DNA of 64,000 nucleotides from Rhodoblastus acidophilus (GCF_900187365.1 NZ_FYDG01000003.1:286347-350346); one strand, 5' to 3'; counted from the stretch's first letter, positions 39,885 to 48,749 are shown. Notes: generated by a model from the letters alone, not told the origin. A program made the numbers and translations.

Positions 39885-41609
39885 TCACTTTTTCTTCTTC
39901 GGCGCGATCAGATCCGTGATCGTGCCTTCGTAAAGCTCCGCCGCGAGGCCGAACGTCTCCGACAAAGTGGGATGCGGGTGGATGGTCATGCCGATATCCT
40001 CGGCGTCCGCGCCCATTTCGATGGCGAGCGCCGCTTCCGCGATCAGGTCGCCGGCGCTGGGGCCGACAATGCCGACGCCGAGCAGGCGCTTGGTGTCCTC
40101 GTCGAAGATCACCTTGGTCAGGCCCTCGTCGCGGCCAAGCGACAGCGAGCGGCCCGAGGCGGCCCAGGGGAATACGGCCTTGCCATAGTTCAAGCCCCTG
40201 GCTTTGGCCTCGTTCTCGCTGACGCCGACAAAGGCGACTTCCGGGTCGGTATAGGCCACGCCGGGGATCACCTTGGCGTCGAAGGCCGACTTGTGGCCTA
40301 AAGATGCTTCCGCCGCCACTTTGGCTTCATGGGTCGCCTTGTGGGCGAGCATCGGCTGTCCCACAATGTCGCCGATGGCGAAAATATGCGCGACATTGGT
40401 GCGCATCTGCTTGTCCACCGCGATGAACCCGCGCTCGTCGACGTTCACGCCGGCGTTTTCGACGCCGATCAGCTTGCCGTTGGGCTTGCGGCCGACCGCC
40501 ACCAGAATTCGGTCGAACGCCGCCTCGCGAACCGCGCCATCGGCGCCTTCCAGCGTCGCGCGCAGGCCGTCGGCTTCCGCCTTGACCGCCGTGACCTTGG
40601 TCTTGACCAGAATTTCGGCCTTCTTGCCGAGGCGCTTGGCCAGCGGCGCCACCACATCCTTGTCGGCGCCGGGGATGATCTGGTCCATCAGCTCGACAAT
40701 GGTCACTTGCGAGCCGAGCGCGACATAGACCGTGGCCATTTCCAGCCCGATAATGCCGCCGCCCAGCACCAGCAGTTTTTCGGGAATGTCCTCCAGCGCC
40801 AGCGCGCCGGTGGAATCGATCACGCGCTTGTCGTCATGCGGAATGAAGGGCAGGGTGACCGGCTCGGAGCCCGCCGCGATGATCGCCTTGTCGAAGGAGA
40901 TCACCTTCTTCGATCCGTCGTCCGCCGTCACTTCGACGGTGGTGGGCGAGGCGAATTTTCCCAACCCGGTGACGACCGTGACCTTGCGCTGCTTGGCCAT
41001 GCCGGCGAGGCCGCCGGTCAGGCGCTTGATCACGCTGTCCTTCCAGCCGCGCAGCTTGTCGAGGTCGATGCTCGGCTCGCCGAACGACACGCCATGGTCG
41101 GCCATTTCGCGCGCCTCGTCGATCACCTTGGCCGCGTGCAAAAGCGCCTTGGAGGGGATGCAGCCGACATTGAGGCAGACGCCGCCTAAAATATTCCAAC
41201 GCTCGACCAGAACCACCTTGGCGCCGAGGTCGGCGGCGCGGAAGGCGGCGCTGTAGCCGCCGGGACCGGCGCCGAGCACCAGCACCTCGGCGTGCAGGTC
41301 GGCGGCTGCGGCGGCGCTCGGGGCGGGCGCGGGCGCCGCGCGGTCGGCCTCGGCTTTCGCCGGGGGCTGGGCCTCCGCCGCGTCCAGCGTCAGCAGCAGC
41401 GCGCCTTCGCCAACGCGGTCGCCGACCTTCACCTTGATTTCCTTGACCACGCCGGCCTGCGGCGCAGGCACTTCCAGGGTCGCCTTGTCGCTTTCCAGCA
41501 CGACGAGCGGGTCTTCCGGCTTGATCGTGTCGCCGGCCTTGACCAGGATTTCGATGATCGGCACGTCCTTGAAGTCGCCGATGTCGGGGACTTTGATTTC
41601 GATGGTCAT
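39885..41609 (-). CDS. lpdA: Dihydrolipoamide dehydrogenase with N-terminal lipoyl domain (PDH E3)
   Basis: A 574-residue flavoprotein that reoxidises dihydrolipoamide with NAD+. Residues 1-80 are a lipoyl domain (LESDKATLEVP, lysine about 42). The FAD/NAD part has GAGPGGYSAAFRAADLG, the redox disulfide GGVCLNVGCIPSKAL, and the catalytic HPHPTLSE near the C-terminus. An Ala/Pro-rich hinge links the two. It is the last gene of aceE-aceF-lpdA and starts 12 bases after aceF; a start four codons upstream (41621) is also open. Confidence 0.95.
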   Translation of the reverse strand: MTIEIKVPDIGDFKDVPIIEILVKAGDTIKPEDPLVVLESDKATLEVPAPQAGVVKEIKVKVGDRVGEGALLLTLDAAEAQPPAKAEADRAAPAPAPSAAAAADLHAEVLVLGAGPGGYSAAFRAADLGAKVVLVERWNILGGVCLNVGCIPSKALLHAAKVIDEAREMADHGVSFGEPSIDLDKLRGWKDSVIKRLTGGLAGMAKQRKVTVVTGLGKFASPTTVEVTADDGSKKVISFDKAIIAAGSEPVTLPFIPHDDKRVIDSTGALALEDIPEKLLVLGGGIIGLEMATVYVALGSQVTIVELMDQIIPGADKDVVAPLAKRLGKKAEILVKTKVTAVKAEADGLRATLEGADGAVREAAFDRILVAVGRKPNGKLIGVENAGVNVDERGFIAVDKQMRTNVAHIFAIGDIVGQPMLAHKATHEAKVAAEASLGHKSAFDAKVIPGVAYTDPEVAFVGVSENEAKARGLNYGKAVFPWAASGRSLSLGRDEGLTKVIFDEDTKRLLGVGIVGPSAGDLIAEAALAIEMGADAEDIGMTIHPHPTLSETFGLAAELYEGTITDLIAPKKKK

Positions 41610-41621
41610 GTCAGCCCCCAA

Positions 41622-42923
41622 TCACAGCGCGAGACGGCGAATGTCTTCGAGCACCGTCGCCAGCGCCCGCGCGAACCTTGCCGCAGCCGCGCCGTCGACC
41701 ACGCGATGGTCATACGACAGGCTCAGCGGCAGCATCAGGCGCGGGACAAATTCCTTGCCGTTCCACACCGGCGCCATTTTCGAGCGGACTACGCCGAGAA
41801 TGGCCACTTCCGGCGCATTGACGATGGGGCTGAAGCTGGTGCCGCCAATGCCGCCGAGCGAGGAAATGGTGAAGGTGGCCCCGGACATTTCCGCCGGAGA
41901 CAGTTTGCCCGCGCGCGCCCTGGTGGACAGCTCGCCCAGTTCTTTGGCGATCTGCAGCACGCCCTTCTTGTCGGCGTCCTTGATCACCGGCACCACCAGG
42001 CCCTCCGGCGTGTCCGCCGCAAAACCGATGTTCCAGTATTTCTTGTGGATCAACGCGTCCTTGTTGGGGCTGAGCGACGAGTTGAAATCGGGAAACTCCT
42101 TCAGCACCGCCACGCTGGCGCGCACCAAAAACGGCAGCAGCGAAACGCGATAGGCTTCCTTGGCCTTCTTGCCCTCGTCGTCGAGTTTTTTGCGGAATTC
42201 TTCGAGATCGGTGATGTCGGCCTCGTCGTTCTGCGTCACGGCGGGCACGTTGAGCCAGGAGCGATGCAGGAACGGCCCCGAAAGCTTCTTGATCCGCGAC
42301 AGCGGCTTCTCTTCGATCGGGCCGAATTTGGAAAAGTCGATGGCGGGGATTTCGGGGATGCCGGCGCCACTCGCGGCGGCGGGCGCGGCGGCGCCCCCGC
42401 CCAGGAACTTTTTCACGTCTTCCTTGGTGACGCGGCCCTTTTCGCCGGACGCCGGCACCTTGGTCAGATCGACGTCGAGTTCGCGGGCGAGGCGGCGCAC
42501 GGCGGGCGAGGCGAACACGGCGCCGAAATCCACCAGCGCCCCGCGCGGGCCGAGCAAGGGGGCCGGGCCGGGTTTCATCGCAGGCGCAGCCTTGCCAGCG
42601 TCGAACTCGTCGGTGACGGCGATGGGCTGCTCCCGGCGTTCGGGCGGCGGCGCGGCCGGCGTCACCGGGGCGGGGGCGGGGGCGCTTTCGGCTTCGAGCG
42701 TCAGGATGGCGACGCCTTCGGCCACCTTGTCGCCGATCTTCACCAGCACCTCGCCGACCCGCCCGGAGGCGGGGGCGGGCACTTCCATGGTGGCCTTGTC
42801 GCTCTCCAGCACGATCAGCGGATCTTCGGCCTTGATGACGTCGCCGGGCTTCACCAGCACTTCGATGACGGGAACGCCTTTGAAATCGCCGATATCGGGA
42901 ACTTTGACTTCAATCTTGGACAT
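41622..42923 (-). CDS. aceF: Pyruvate dehydrogenase E2, dihydrolipoyl acetyltransferase
   Basis: A 433-residue core subunit of the complex. One lipoyl domain (LESDKATMEVP), an Ala/Pro linker, an E1/E3-binding domain (ASPAVRRLARELDVDLTKVPASG) and the catalytic domain with DHRVVDGA are in order. The E2 found with homodimeric E1 in gammaproteobacteria often has two or three lipoyl domains; this one has one, while the E3 carries another. The start at 42923 follows GGAAAG. Confidence 0.95.
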   Translation of the reverse strand: MSKIEVKVPDIGDFKGVPVIEVLVKPGDVIKAEDPLIVLESDKATMEVPAPASGRVGEVLVKIGDKVAEGVAILTLEAESAPAPAPVTPAAPPPERREQPIAVTDEFDAGKAAPAMKPGPAPLLGPRGALVDFGAVFASPAVRRLARELDVDLTKVPASGEKGRVTKEDVKKFLGGGAAAPAAASGAGIPEIPAIDFSKFGPIEEKPLSRIKKLSGPFLHRSWLNVPAVTQNDEADITDLEEFRKKLDDEGKKAKEAYRVSLLPFLVRASVAVLKEFPDFNSSLSPNKDALIHKKYWNIGFAADTPEGLVVPVIKDADKKGVLQIAKELGELSTRARAGKLSPAEMSGATFTISSLGGIGGTSFSPIVNAPEVAILGVVRSKMAPVWNGKEFVPRLMLPLSLSYDHRVVDGAAAARFARALATVLEDIRRLAL

Positions 42924-42970
42924 GGATTTGACTTTCCAGAAATAATTCGGGCCTTGCGGATCGCGCGCGT

Positions 42971-45631
42971 TCACACGCGCGTCGGATCGGGCTTTTCCGG
43001 ATCAATGTGATAAAGCTCGAGCGCCTCGGCGACCTTCTTGGCCGGGATGAGCTGTGAATCCGCCATGGCCTTCAGGCTGGCGAGCGCGACGAAATTGCGG
43101 TCCACCTCGAAAAAGGCGCGCAACTTCCGGCGGAAGTCGGAGCGGCCGAAACCGTCCGTGCCCAGCACCTTGTAGCGCGTCGGCACATAGGCGCGGATCT
43201 GCTCGGCGAAGGCGCGGACATAATCGGTGGAGGCCACCACCGGGCTGTCGCCCAGCGATTGCAGCAGTTGCGTGATATAGGGAACCCGCTCGTCCTCCAG
43301 CGGATGCAGCAGGTTCCAGCGGTCGACGCTTTCGGCCTCGCGCTTGAGTTCGGTGAAGCTGGTCACCGCGACAATGTCGGCGTGGACGCCGAAATCGCGT
43401 TCGAGTTGCGCGGCGCCTGCGATCACCTCGCGCAAAATGGCGCCGGAGCCGAGCAGGGTGACCTTCTTCTCCTTGGGCGTGCCGGCGGGCGCGCGCTTGA
43501 AGACGTAGGCCCCCTTGACGATGCCGTCTTCCGCCCCTTCCGGCATGGCCGGATGCTCGTAATTCTCGTTGAGCAGGGTGAGGTAGAAATAGACGTCCTC
43601 GTCGTCGGCATACATGCGCTTGAGGCCGTGCTGCACGATGACCGCGACTTCATAGGAGAAGGTCGCGTCATAGGAGACGCAGTTCGGCACGGTGGCCGAG
43701 AGGATGTGGCTGTGGCCGTCCTCGTGCTGCAAACCCTCGCCGTTGAGCGTGGTGCGCCCGGAGGTGCCGCCGAGCAGGAAGCCGCGCGCGCGCATGTCGC
43801 CCGCCGCCCAGCACAGGTCATGGACGCGCTGGAACCCGAACATCGAATAATAGATGTAGAACGGGATCATCGGCGTGTTGGAATTGGCGTAGGACGTGGC
43901 CGCCGCGATCCAACTCGCCATGGCGCCGGCCTCGTTGATGCCTTCCTGCAGCATCTGGCCGGAACGGTCCTCCTTGTACCAGGACAGTTGATCCGCATCC
44001 TGCGGCTTGTAGAGCTGCCCGACCTGCGAGAAGATTCCGTATTGCCGGAACATGCCCTCCATGCCGAAGGTGCGGGATTCGTCCGGCACGATCGGCACGA
44101 TGCGCTTGCCGATGTTCTTGTCGCGCAGCAGATGGTTCAGCACGCGCACGAACGCCATGGTGGTGGAGATTTCGCGCCCCTGCGTGCTCTGCAATTGCAG
44201 CTCGAACGCCGACAGCGGCGGGATCTCCAGCTTTTCGGCGTGGCGCTTGCGCGCGGGCAGGTAGCCGCCCAGCGCCTTGCGGCGTTCGTGCAGGTAATTG
44301 TCTTCTTCCGAGCCCGCCGGGAACTTGATCAGCGGCAGATGCTCGATCTCGCCGTCGGAGACGGGAATGTTGAAGCGGTCGCGGAATTGCTTCAGCGCGT
44401 CGAGGCTCATCTTCTTGGCCTGATGCGCCATCATCTGCGCTTCGCCGGCCGAGCCCATGCCATAGCCCTTGATGGTCTTGGCGAGGATGACGGTGGGCTG
44501 GCCCTTGTGCTCCACCGCCGCCTTGTAGGCGGCGTAGATCTTGCGGGAATCGTGCCCGCCGCGCGTCAGCTTCCAGATTTTCTCGTCCGACCAGTCCTTG
44601 ACCATGGCGGCGGTCTCGGGATAGCGGCCGAAGAACTTCGCGCGGATATAGGCGCCGTTTTTCGACTTGAAGTCCTGATATTCGCCGTCGACGCATTCCT
44701 CCATCAACTGGCGCAGGCGGCCGGAAAAGTCGCGGGCCAGCAGCTCGTCCCAGCCCGTGCCCCACACCAGCTTGACCACGTTCCAGCCGGCGCCGCGGAA
44801 ATCGGCCTCAAGCTCCTGGATGATCTTGCCATTGCCGCGCACCGGGCCGTCGAGGCGTTGCAGGTTGCAGTTGATGACGAAAATCAGGTTGTCGAGTTTT
44901 TCGCGTCCGGCCAGCGAGATCGCGCCGAGCGATTCCGGCTCGTCCATCTCGCCGTCGCCCATGAACGCCCACACTTTGCGTTCGTGGGTGTGGATCAGGC
45001 TGCGTCCTTCGAGATAGCGCAGGAAGCGGGCCTGATAAATCGCCATCAGCGGCCCCAGGCCCATGGAGACCGTGGGGAATTGCCAGAAATCCGGCATCAG
45101 CCAGGGATGCGGATAGGACGACAGGCCCTTGCCGTCCACTTCCTGGCGGAAATTGAGGATCTGCTCCTCGCTGATGCGGCCTTCGAGGAAGGCGCGGGCG
45201 TAGATGCCGGGCGAGGAATGACCCTGGATGAAAATCAGGTCGCCGGCGTGGTTCTCCGCAGGCGCGTGCCAGAAATGCATGAAGCCGACGTCATAGAGCG
45301 TGGCGGCGGACTGGAACGAGGCGATATGGCCGCCGAGTTCGGACGAGACCTTGTTGGCCTTGAGCACGACCATCGCCGCGTTCCAGCGGATCGCCGCGCG
45401 GATTTTGGTCTCAATGTGCCGGACGCCGGGATGCTCCGGCTGATTCTCGGGCGGAATGGTGTTGATATAGGCGGTGTTCCAGGCGAAAGGCAGTTGCGCC
45501 CCGTTCTTGCGCGCCTCGGCGACGACATCGGCCAGCAGTTCGTCGACACGCTCGACGCCTTCGAATTCCTGAACGGAATTCAAGGATTCCAGCCATTCCT
45601 GGGTTTCTTGCGCGGATTCGGCGCGGTCCAT
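42971..45631 (-). CDS. aceE: Pyruvate dehydrogenase E1, homodimeric type
   Basis: An 886-residue thiamine-diphosphate enzyme that decarboxylates pyruvate and passes the acetyl group to E2. The TPP motif GDGEMDEPESLGAI...NLIFVINCNLQRLDGPV and GHSSPGIYARAFLEGR are typical of single-chain AceE, not of the PdhA/PdhB pair most alphaproteobacteria use. I chose 45631 because CGGAGG precedes it at good distance; a start six codons upstream (45649) is possible. First gene of the operon, divergent from a LysR regulator. Confidence 0.95.
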   Translation of the reverse strand: MDRAESAQETQEWLESLNSVQEFEGVERVDELLADVVAEARKNGAQLPFAWNTAYINTIPPENQPEHPGVRHIETKIRAAIRWNAAMVVLKANKVSSELGGHIASFQSAATLYDVGFMHFWHAPAENHAGDLIFIQGHSSPGIYARAFLEGRISEEQILNFRQEVDGKGLSSYPHPWLMPDFWQFPTVSMGLGPLMAIYQARFLRYLEGRSLIHTHERKVWAFMGDGEMDEPESLGAISLAGREKLDNLIFVINCNLQRLDGPVRGNGKIIQELEADFRGAGWNVVKLVWGTGWDELLARDFSGRLRQLMEECVDGEYQDFKSKNGAYIRAKFFGRYPETAAMVKDWSDEKIWKLTRGGHDSRKIYAAYKAAVEHKGQPTVILAKTIKGYGMGSAGEAQMMAHQAKKMSLDALKQFRDRFNIPVSDGEIEHLPLIKFPAGSEEDNYLHERRKALGGYLPARKRHAEKLEIPPLSAFELQLQSTQGREISTTMAFVRVLNHLLRDKNIGKRIVPIVPDESRTFGMEGMFRQYGIFSQVGQLYKPQDADQLSWYKEDRSGQMLQEGINEAGAMASWIAAATSYANSNTPMIPFYIYYSMFGFQRVHDLCWAAGDMRARGFLLGGTSGRTTLNGEGLQHEDGHSHILSATVPNCVSYDATFSYEVAVIVQHGLKRMYADDEDVYFYLTLLNENYEHPAMPEGAEDGIVKGAYVFKRAPAGTPKEKKVTLLGSGAILREVIAGAAQLERDFGVHADIVAVTSFTELKREAESVDRWNLLHPLEDERVPYITQLLQSLGDSPVVASTDYVRAFAEQIRAYVPTRYKVLGTDGFGRSDFRRKLRAFFEVDRNFVALASLKAMADSQLIPAKKVAEALELYHIDPEKPDPTRV

Positions 45632-45774
45632 GGATTTTTCCTCCGGCATGGGACTCCGCCTGGCGGACCTGCGGTCCGGCGTCGGAACCCGTCTTCTTGT
45701 TGAAGGCTTGCGCCCCTCCCAGTTGGCGGTTTTGCGCCCGCCGCGATCTTATTTATTTGATCTGCGGCTGCGAG

Positions 45775-45803
45775 ATTATGTCACAGTTGACAATTCTCTA
45801 AAT
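45775..45803 (-). promoter_or_regulatory. Proposed aceE promoter
   Basis: On the minus strand CATAAT (45780-45775) is a good -10. The -35 position, about 45803-45798, has only a weak match (TTTAGAG) and lies inside a LysR-type palindrome, which fits a promoter that needs an activator. Predicted start of transcription is near 45768. Confidence 0.4.
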
Positions 45804-45809
45804 GAATTG
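45791..45809. promoter_or_regulatory. LysR-type operator 1 (CAATTC-N7-GAATTG)
   Basis: A perfect inverted repeat, CAATTC-TCTAAAT-GAATTG, matching the T-N11-A pattern of LysR boxes. It is centred about 32 bases upstream of the proposed aceE start of transcription. Confidence 0.6.
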
Positions 45810-45822
45810 ATTTCCTAAGGAC

Positions 45823-45839
45823 TATTCGATATCGGAATA
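45823..45839. promoter_or_regulatory. LysR-type operator 2 (TATTC-N7-GAATA)
   Basis: TATTC-GATATCG-GAATA shares the ATTC-N7-GAAT core with operator 1 and lies exactly 31 bases further from aceE. It ends two bases before the ATG of the LysR gene and so covers its ribosome-binding region, suggesting self-repression. Confidence 0.6.
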
Positions 45840-45841
45840 TA

Positions 45842-46723
45842 ATGGAGCTGAAGAATCTTCGCGCCTTTGTGGAAGTCATCCGACAGAACGGGTTCACGGC
45901 CGCCGGCAAGGCGCTGAACGCGACGCAATCGACCGTCAGCAAGGCGGTGCGCGCGCTGGAGGACGAAATCGGCGCGCCGCTGCTCGACCGTCTGGCGCAA
46001 AAGCCGCGCATGACGGCGATCGGCGAGGCGGTTTACGCCCGCGCGGTGCGGCTGCTGGCCGAGCGCGACGACCTCCTGGCGGAAATCGACGAATTGCGCG
46101 GCCTCAAGCGCGGCGCGCTGCGGCTCGGCCTGCCGCCGGTCGGCAGCGGCATCCTGTTCGCGCCGCTGTTCGCGCGCTTCCGCCGGGCCTATCCGGGCAT
46201 CGACATCCGGCTGGTGGAGCAGGGCAGCGCCCGGCTCGAGGAGATTTTGCGGCTGGGCGAAATCGACTTCGCCGCGTCGCTGCTGCCGGTGGACGAGGAT
46301 TTCGAGTGGCATGAGATCCGCCGCGATCCCTTGATGACCCTGGTTGCGGCGGAAAATCCGCTGGCGCAGCGCGGCCGCGTCACGATTCAGGACTTGCGCG
46401 ATACGCCGCTGATCCTGTTCGAAAGCGGGTTCGCCCAGAATCGTGTCATCATCAACGCCTGTCACCGCGCCGGGTTCGAGCCGGTGGTGGCGGCGCGCTC
46501 GGGCCAGATCGATTTCGTGGTCGAACTGGCGGCGGCCGATGTGGGCGCCGCCTTCCTGCCGCGCCTGCTGGTCGAGAGCCACGCCCGGCGCGGCGTGGCG
46601 AGCCTCGCCCTCGACGAACCGGACGTCGATTGGCGGCTCGCTTTGGTCTGGCGCAAGGGCGCCTATCTGTCCGACGCCGCCCGCGCCTGGCAGGCGCTGG
46701 CGATGGCCTCGCGCTTCGATTGA
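45842..46723 (+). CDS. LysR family transcriptional regulator
   Basis: A 293-residue regulator with the N-terminal winged helix (MELKNLRAFVEVIRQNGFTAAGKALNATQSTVSKAVRALEDEIGAPLLDR) and a LysR substrate-binding domain (GALRLGLPPVGSGILFAPLFARF...VELAAADVGAAFLP). It resembles the CynR/CidR-like branch. It is divergent from aceEF-lpdA with two matching operator sites between them, so control of pyruvate dehydrogenase is likely; the effector is unknown, pyruvate being a natural guess. Confidence 0.9.
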   Translation: MELKNLRAFVEVIRQNGFTAAGKALNATQSTVSKAVRALEDEIGAPLLDRLAQKPRMTAIGEAVYARAVRLLAERDDLLAEIDELRGLKRGALRLGLPPVGSGILFAPLFARFRRAYPGIDIRLVEQGSARLEEILRLGEIDFAASLLPVDEDFEWHEIRRDPLMTLVAAENPLAQRGRVTIQDLRDTPLILFESGFAQNRVIINACHRAGFEPVVAARSGQIDFVVELAAADVGAAFLPRLLVESHARRGVASLALDEPDVDWRLALVWRKGAYLSDAARAWQALAMASRFD

Positions 46724-47097
46724 GCCGCGCGCCCTCGCGATTTGCCTTAAGGTTAACGTCGCCGACCACCGCTTCGCCGCGGTCGGCGATCATTCCACCC
46801 CGCACACGGTGACGCTGGAAATCCCTGCAACGCCAACGGCGCGGTCATGACTGCCTGACCGACGCCGCCCAGCTATTCGCGCGAAGGTTGTCCAAAAAAT
46901 ATTTTTCAACCCTGACGCGATCTCTCGGCCTCATCAATTTGTTAAGGTTGTTCAGGGGATTAGCGACCAAAAAAGACGAAGAGTGCGTGAAGCGCGGGAC
47001 CGAAACGTCGCCATTCCGACGGAAATGGTTAGCAATCTGTTAATATCTCGCCGCGAACCTGCTTGGCATCGCCCGACAGTCATTCGCGAGCAGAGCC
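46724..47097. other. Intergenic region with peptidase remnant and AT-rich block
   Basis: This 374-base gap contains a fragment of a second calpain-like gene (46758-46858). It is followed by an AT-rich inverted repeat, GTTG-N4-AAAAAT-ATTTTT-CAAC (46887-46910), and an AT-rich stretch to about 47050 that contrasts with the GC-rich surroundings and probably holds the promoter of the next gene. No RNA gene is visible. Confidence 0.5.
46758..46858 (+). pseudogene. 3' fragment of a second calpain-like gene
   Basis: Translation gives ADHRFAAVG, then HS, then TVTLEIP, matching NHRFAVVG, NS and TVTLDNP of the intact gene downstream (48451 onwards). After a one-base frameshift the fragment continues NANGAVMTA and a stop, matching the intact C-terminus NVNGGAVMTA. 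About 60 bases between the two segments are missing. The DNA is also clearly alike. It is therefore a decayed, internally deleted partial copy in direct orientation. Confidence 0.75.
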
Positions 47098-48621
47098 ATG
47101 AGCACCGCCATAAATAATTCTTCGGTCTCCTATTGGAGCAGCTATTCCGGCGCCTACGACTTCACCAAACTCACCCAGCTCGCGTCCTCGCTCGCCCTGG
47201 CGCGGTCGTCCGCCTCGGCCAACTCGTCGTCGTCCTATTCTTCGTCCTCGAACCAGGTCTCGGCCTCCGCGTCCTCGTCGGACACGTCCGCGCTCCAGGC
47301 GCTGCTGATCGATATCGACGGCAAGCTGACCGAGCTGATCAATTTCCAGAAGGCGCAGAGCGCCTCGCTGCCCGACGCCGGCGGCTACGGCGTCACCACG
47401 TCCCAGAAGGACGCCTCCTATGTCGCGCCCCAGAACGTCGCGACCGGCGCCTCGGCCCAGCTCGATTCCAGCAATTCCTTCATTCAGCAGGTTTCGCATT
47501 ACGTCAGCGGCAACACGCTGTCCTTCTCCGACGCCAAGGCGATTCTCACCGAGGCGGGAACCGGCGACATGACCGCCGACAAGATGGCGGCCCTGCAGGC
47601 GATCGCGAAGAACCTCAACGCCAGCGGCGCCTACGCCATCACCGCTTCGGATTACGTCAAGCAGATGTTCGACAATGTCGTCCTCGGCAACACCCGGAAC
47701 GACAAGGCCGGCGGCAACCTGACCGCCTCCAGCACGCAGGCGCAGATGACCGCGCTGGTCGACAAATGGTTCGGCGGGACGGACAATCCGAATATCGACG
47801 CCAATTCACATTACCAGGACTTCTATGGCCTCGGCGGCTCGCTGTTCGGCTCGGGACCGCAGGCGTCCGACGTCAACCAGGGCCGCCTCGCCGACAGTTC
47901 GCTGCTCGCCTCGCTGGCGGCGCTCGCCGCCGCGAATCCCGGCGCGATCCAGGACATGATCACGGACAATCAAGACGGCACCTATGGCGTCCGCTTCTAC
48001 CTCAACGGCGAGAAGCAATATGTCACCGTGGACAGCAAGCTCGCCGTGATGAACGACGGCACCCGCAACGACAAGTCGATCTACGAATATAACGGCGGCT
48101 CCAACGGCACGCTGTGGAGCCAGATCGCGGAAAAGGCCTATGCCGAGTTCCTGTCGGAGGTGAACGGCGGCAGCAACGATATGGCCAATCTCTCGACCGA
48201 CGGCGACTGGTATCTCTCCGCGGGCTTGAAGGTGACGGGCTCCGATTTCGCCCAGACCGCGCTGCAGAACGCCTCGACCACCCATTACACCCTGAATTCG
48301 GACTCCGCCGCCAACGGCCATTACGCCGCGATGAAGACCTTCCTCGGCAACCAGATTTCGACCGCGCTGTCGTCCGGCCAGATCGTCACCATGGACGCCA
48401 TCGCCGGCGGCCGCACCGGCCAGGTGTTCGAAGACAACAATCTCGTCGGCAACCACCGCTTCGCCGTGGTCGGCTACAATTCCAACACCCAGACCGTGAC
48501 GCTGGACAATCCCTGGAACGCCAACGGCACGATCACCGCGCGCTTCACCATGAAGCTCGACGAGCTCGCCGCCCAGAACGTGCGCTTCAACGTCAACGGC
48601 GGGGCGGTCATGACGGCCTGA
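47098..48621 (+). CDS. Calpain-like (C2 family) protein lacking the catalytic cysteine
   Basis: A 507-residue protein. Residues 1-65 are Ser-rich and unordered without a Sec signal peptide; a helical region follows to about 255; the calpain-like core spans about 258-505. Where active calpains have GDCW-LASLA this has ADSSLLASLA: Ser267 (AGT) replaces the catalytic Cys and Ser268 (TCG) the Trp, each one base from TGT and TGG. His453 in GNHRFAVVG and Asn471 in LDNPWN remain. It is probably an inactive protease or binding protein; secretion by a type I system is possible but no transporter is adjacent. Confidence 0.75.
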   Translation: MSTAINNSSVSYWSSYSGAYDFTKLTQLASSLALARSSASANSSSSYSSSSNQVSASASSSDTSALQALLIDIDGKLTELINFQKAQSASLPDAGGYGVTTSQKDASYVAPQNVATGASAQLDSSNSFIQQVSHYVSGNTLSFSDAKAILTEAGTGDMTADKMAALQAIAKNLNASGAYAITASDYVKQMFDNVVLGNTRNDKAGGNLTASSTQAQMTALVDKWFGGTDNPNIDANSHYQDFYGLGGSLFGSGPQASDVNQGRLADSSLLASLAALAAANPGAIQDMITDNQDGTYGVRFYLNGEKQYVTVDSKLAVMNDGTRNDKSIYEYNGGSNGTLWSQIAEKAYAEFLSEVNGGSNDMANLSTDGDWYLSAGLKVTGSDFAQTALQNASTTHYTLNSDSAANGHYAAMKTFLGNQISTALSSGQIVTMDAIAGGRTGQVFEDNNLVGNHRFAVVGYNSNTQTVTLDNPWNANGTITARFTMKLDELAAQNVRFNVNGGAVMTA

Positions 48622-48634
48622 CCCGCGTTCCTCC

Positions 48635-48662
48635 GGCGGTTGTGAAAAAAGGCGCAACCGCC
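48635..48662 (+). terminator. Hairpin after the calpain-like gene
   Basis: GGCGGTTG pairs with CAACCGCC (8 bp) with a 12-base loop, 14 bases past the stop codon. The T tract is weak. Confidence 0.45.
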
Positions 48663-48749
48663 TCGGCTCTCCGGCGTTCGCATGACGGCGATCTCGTGGT
48701 AACGGCATGAAGACCCTGCGACGAAACCGCGCACTGTTGGAGATGCCCC

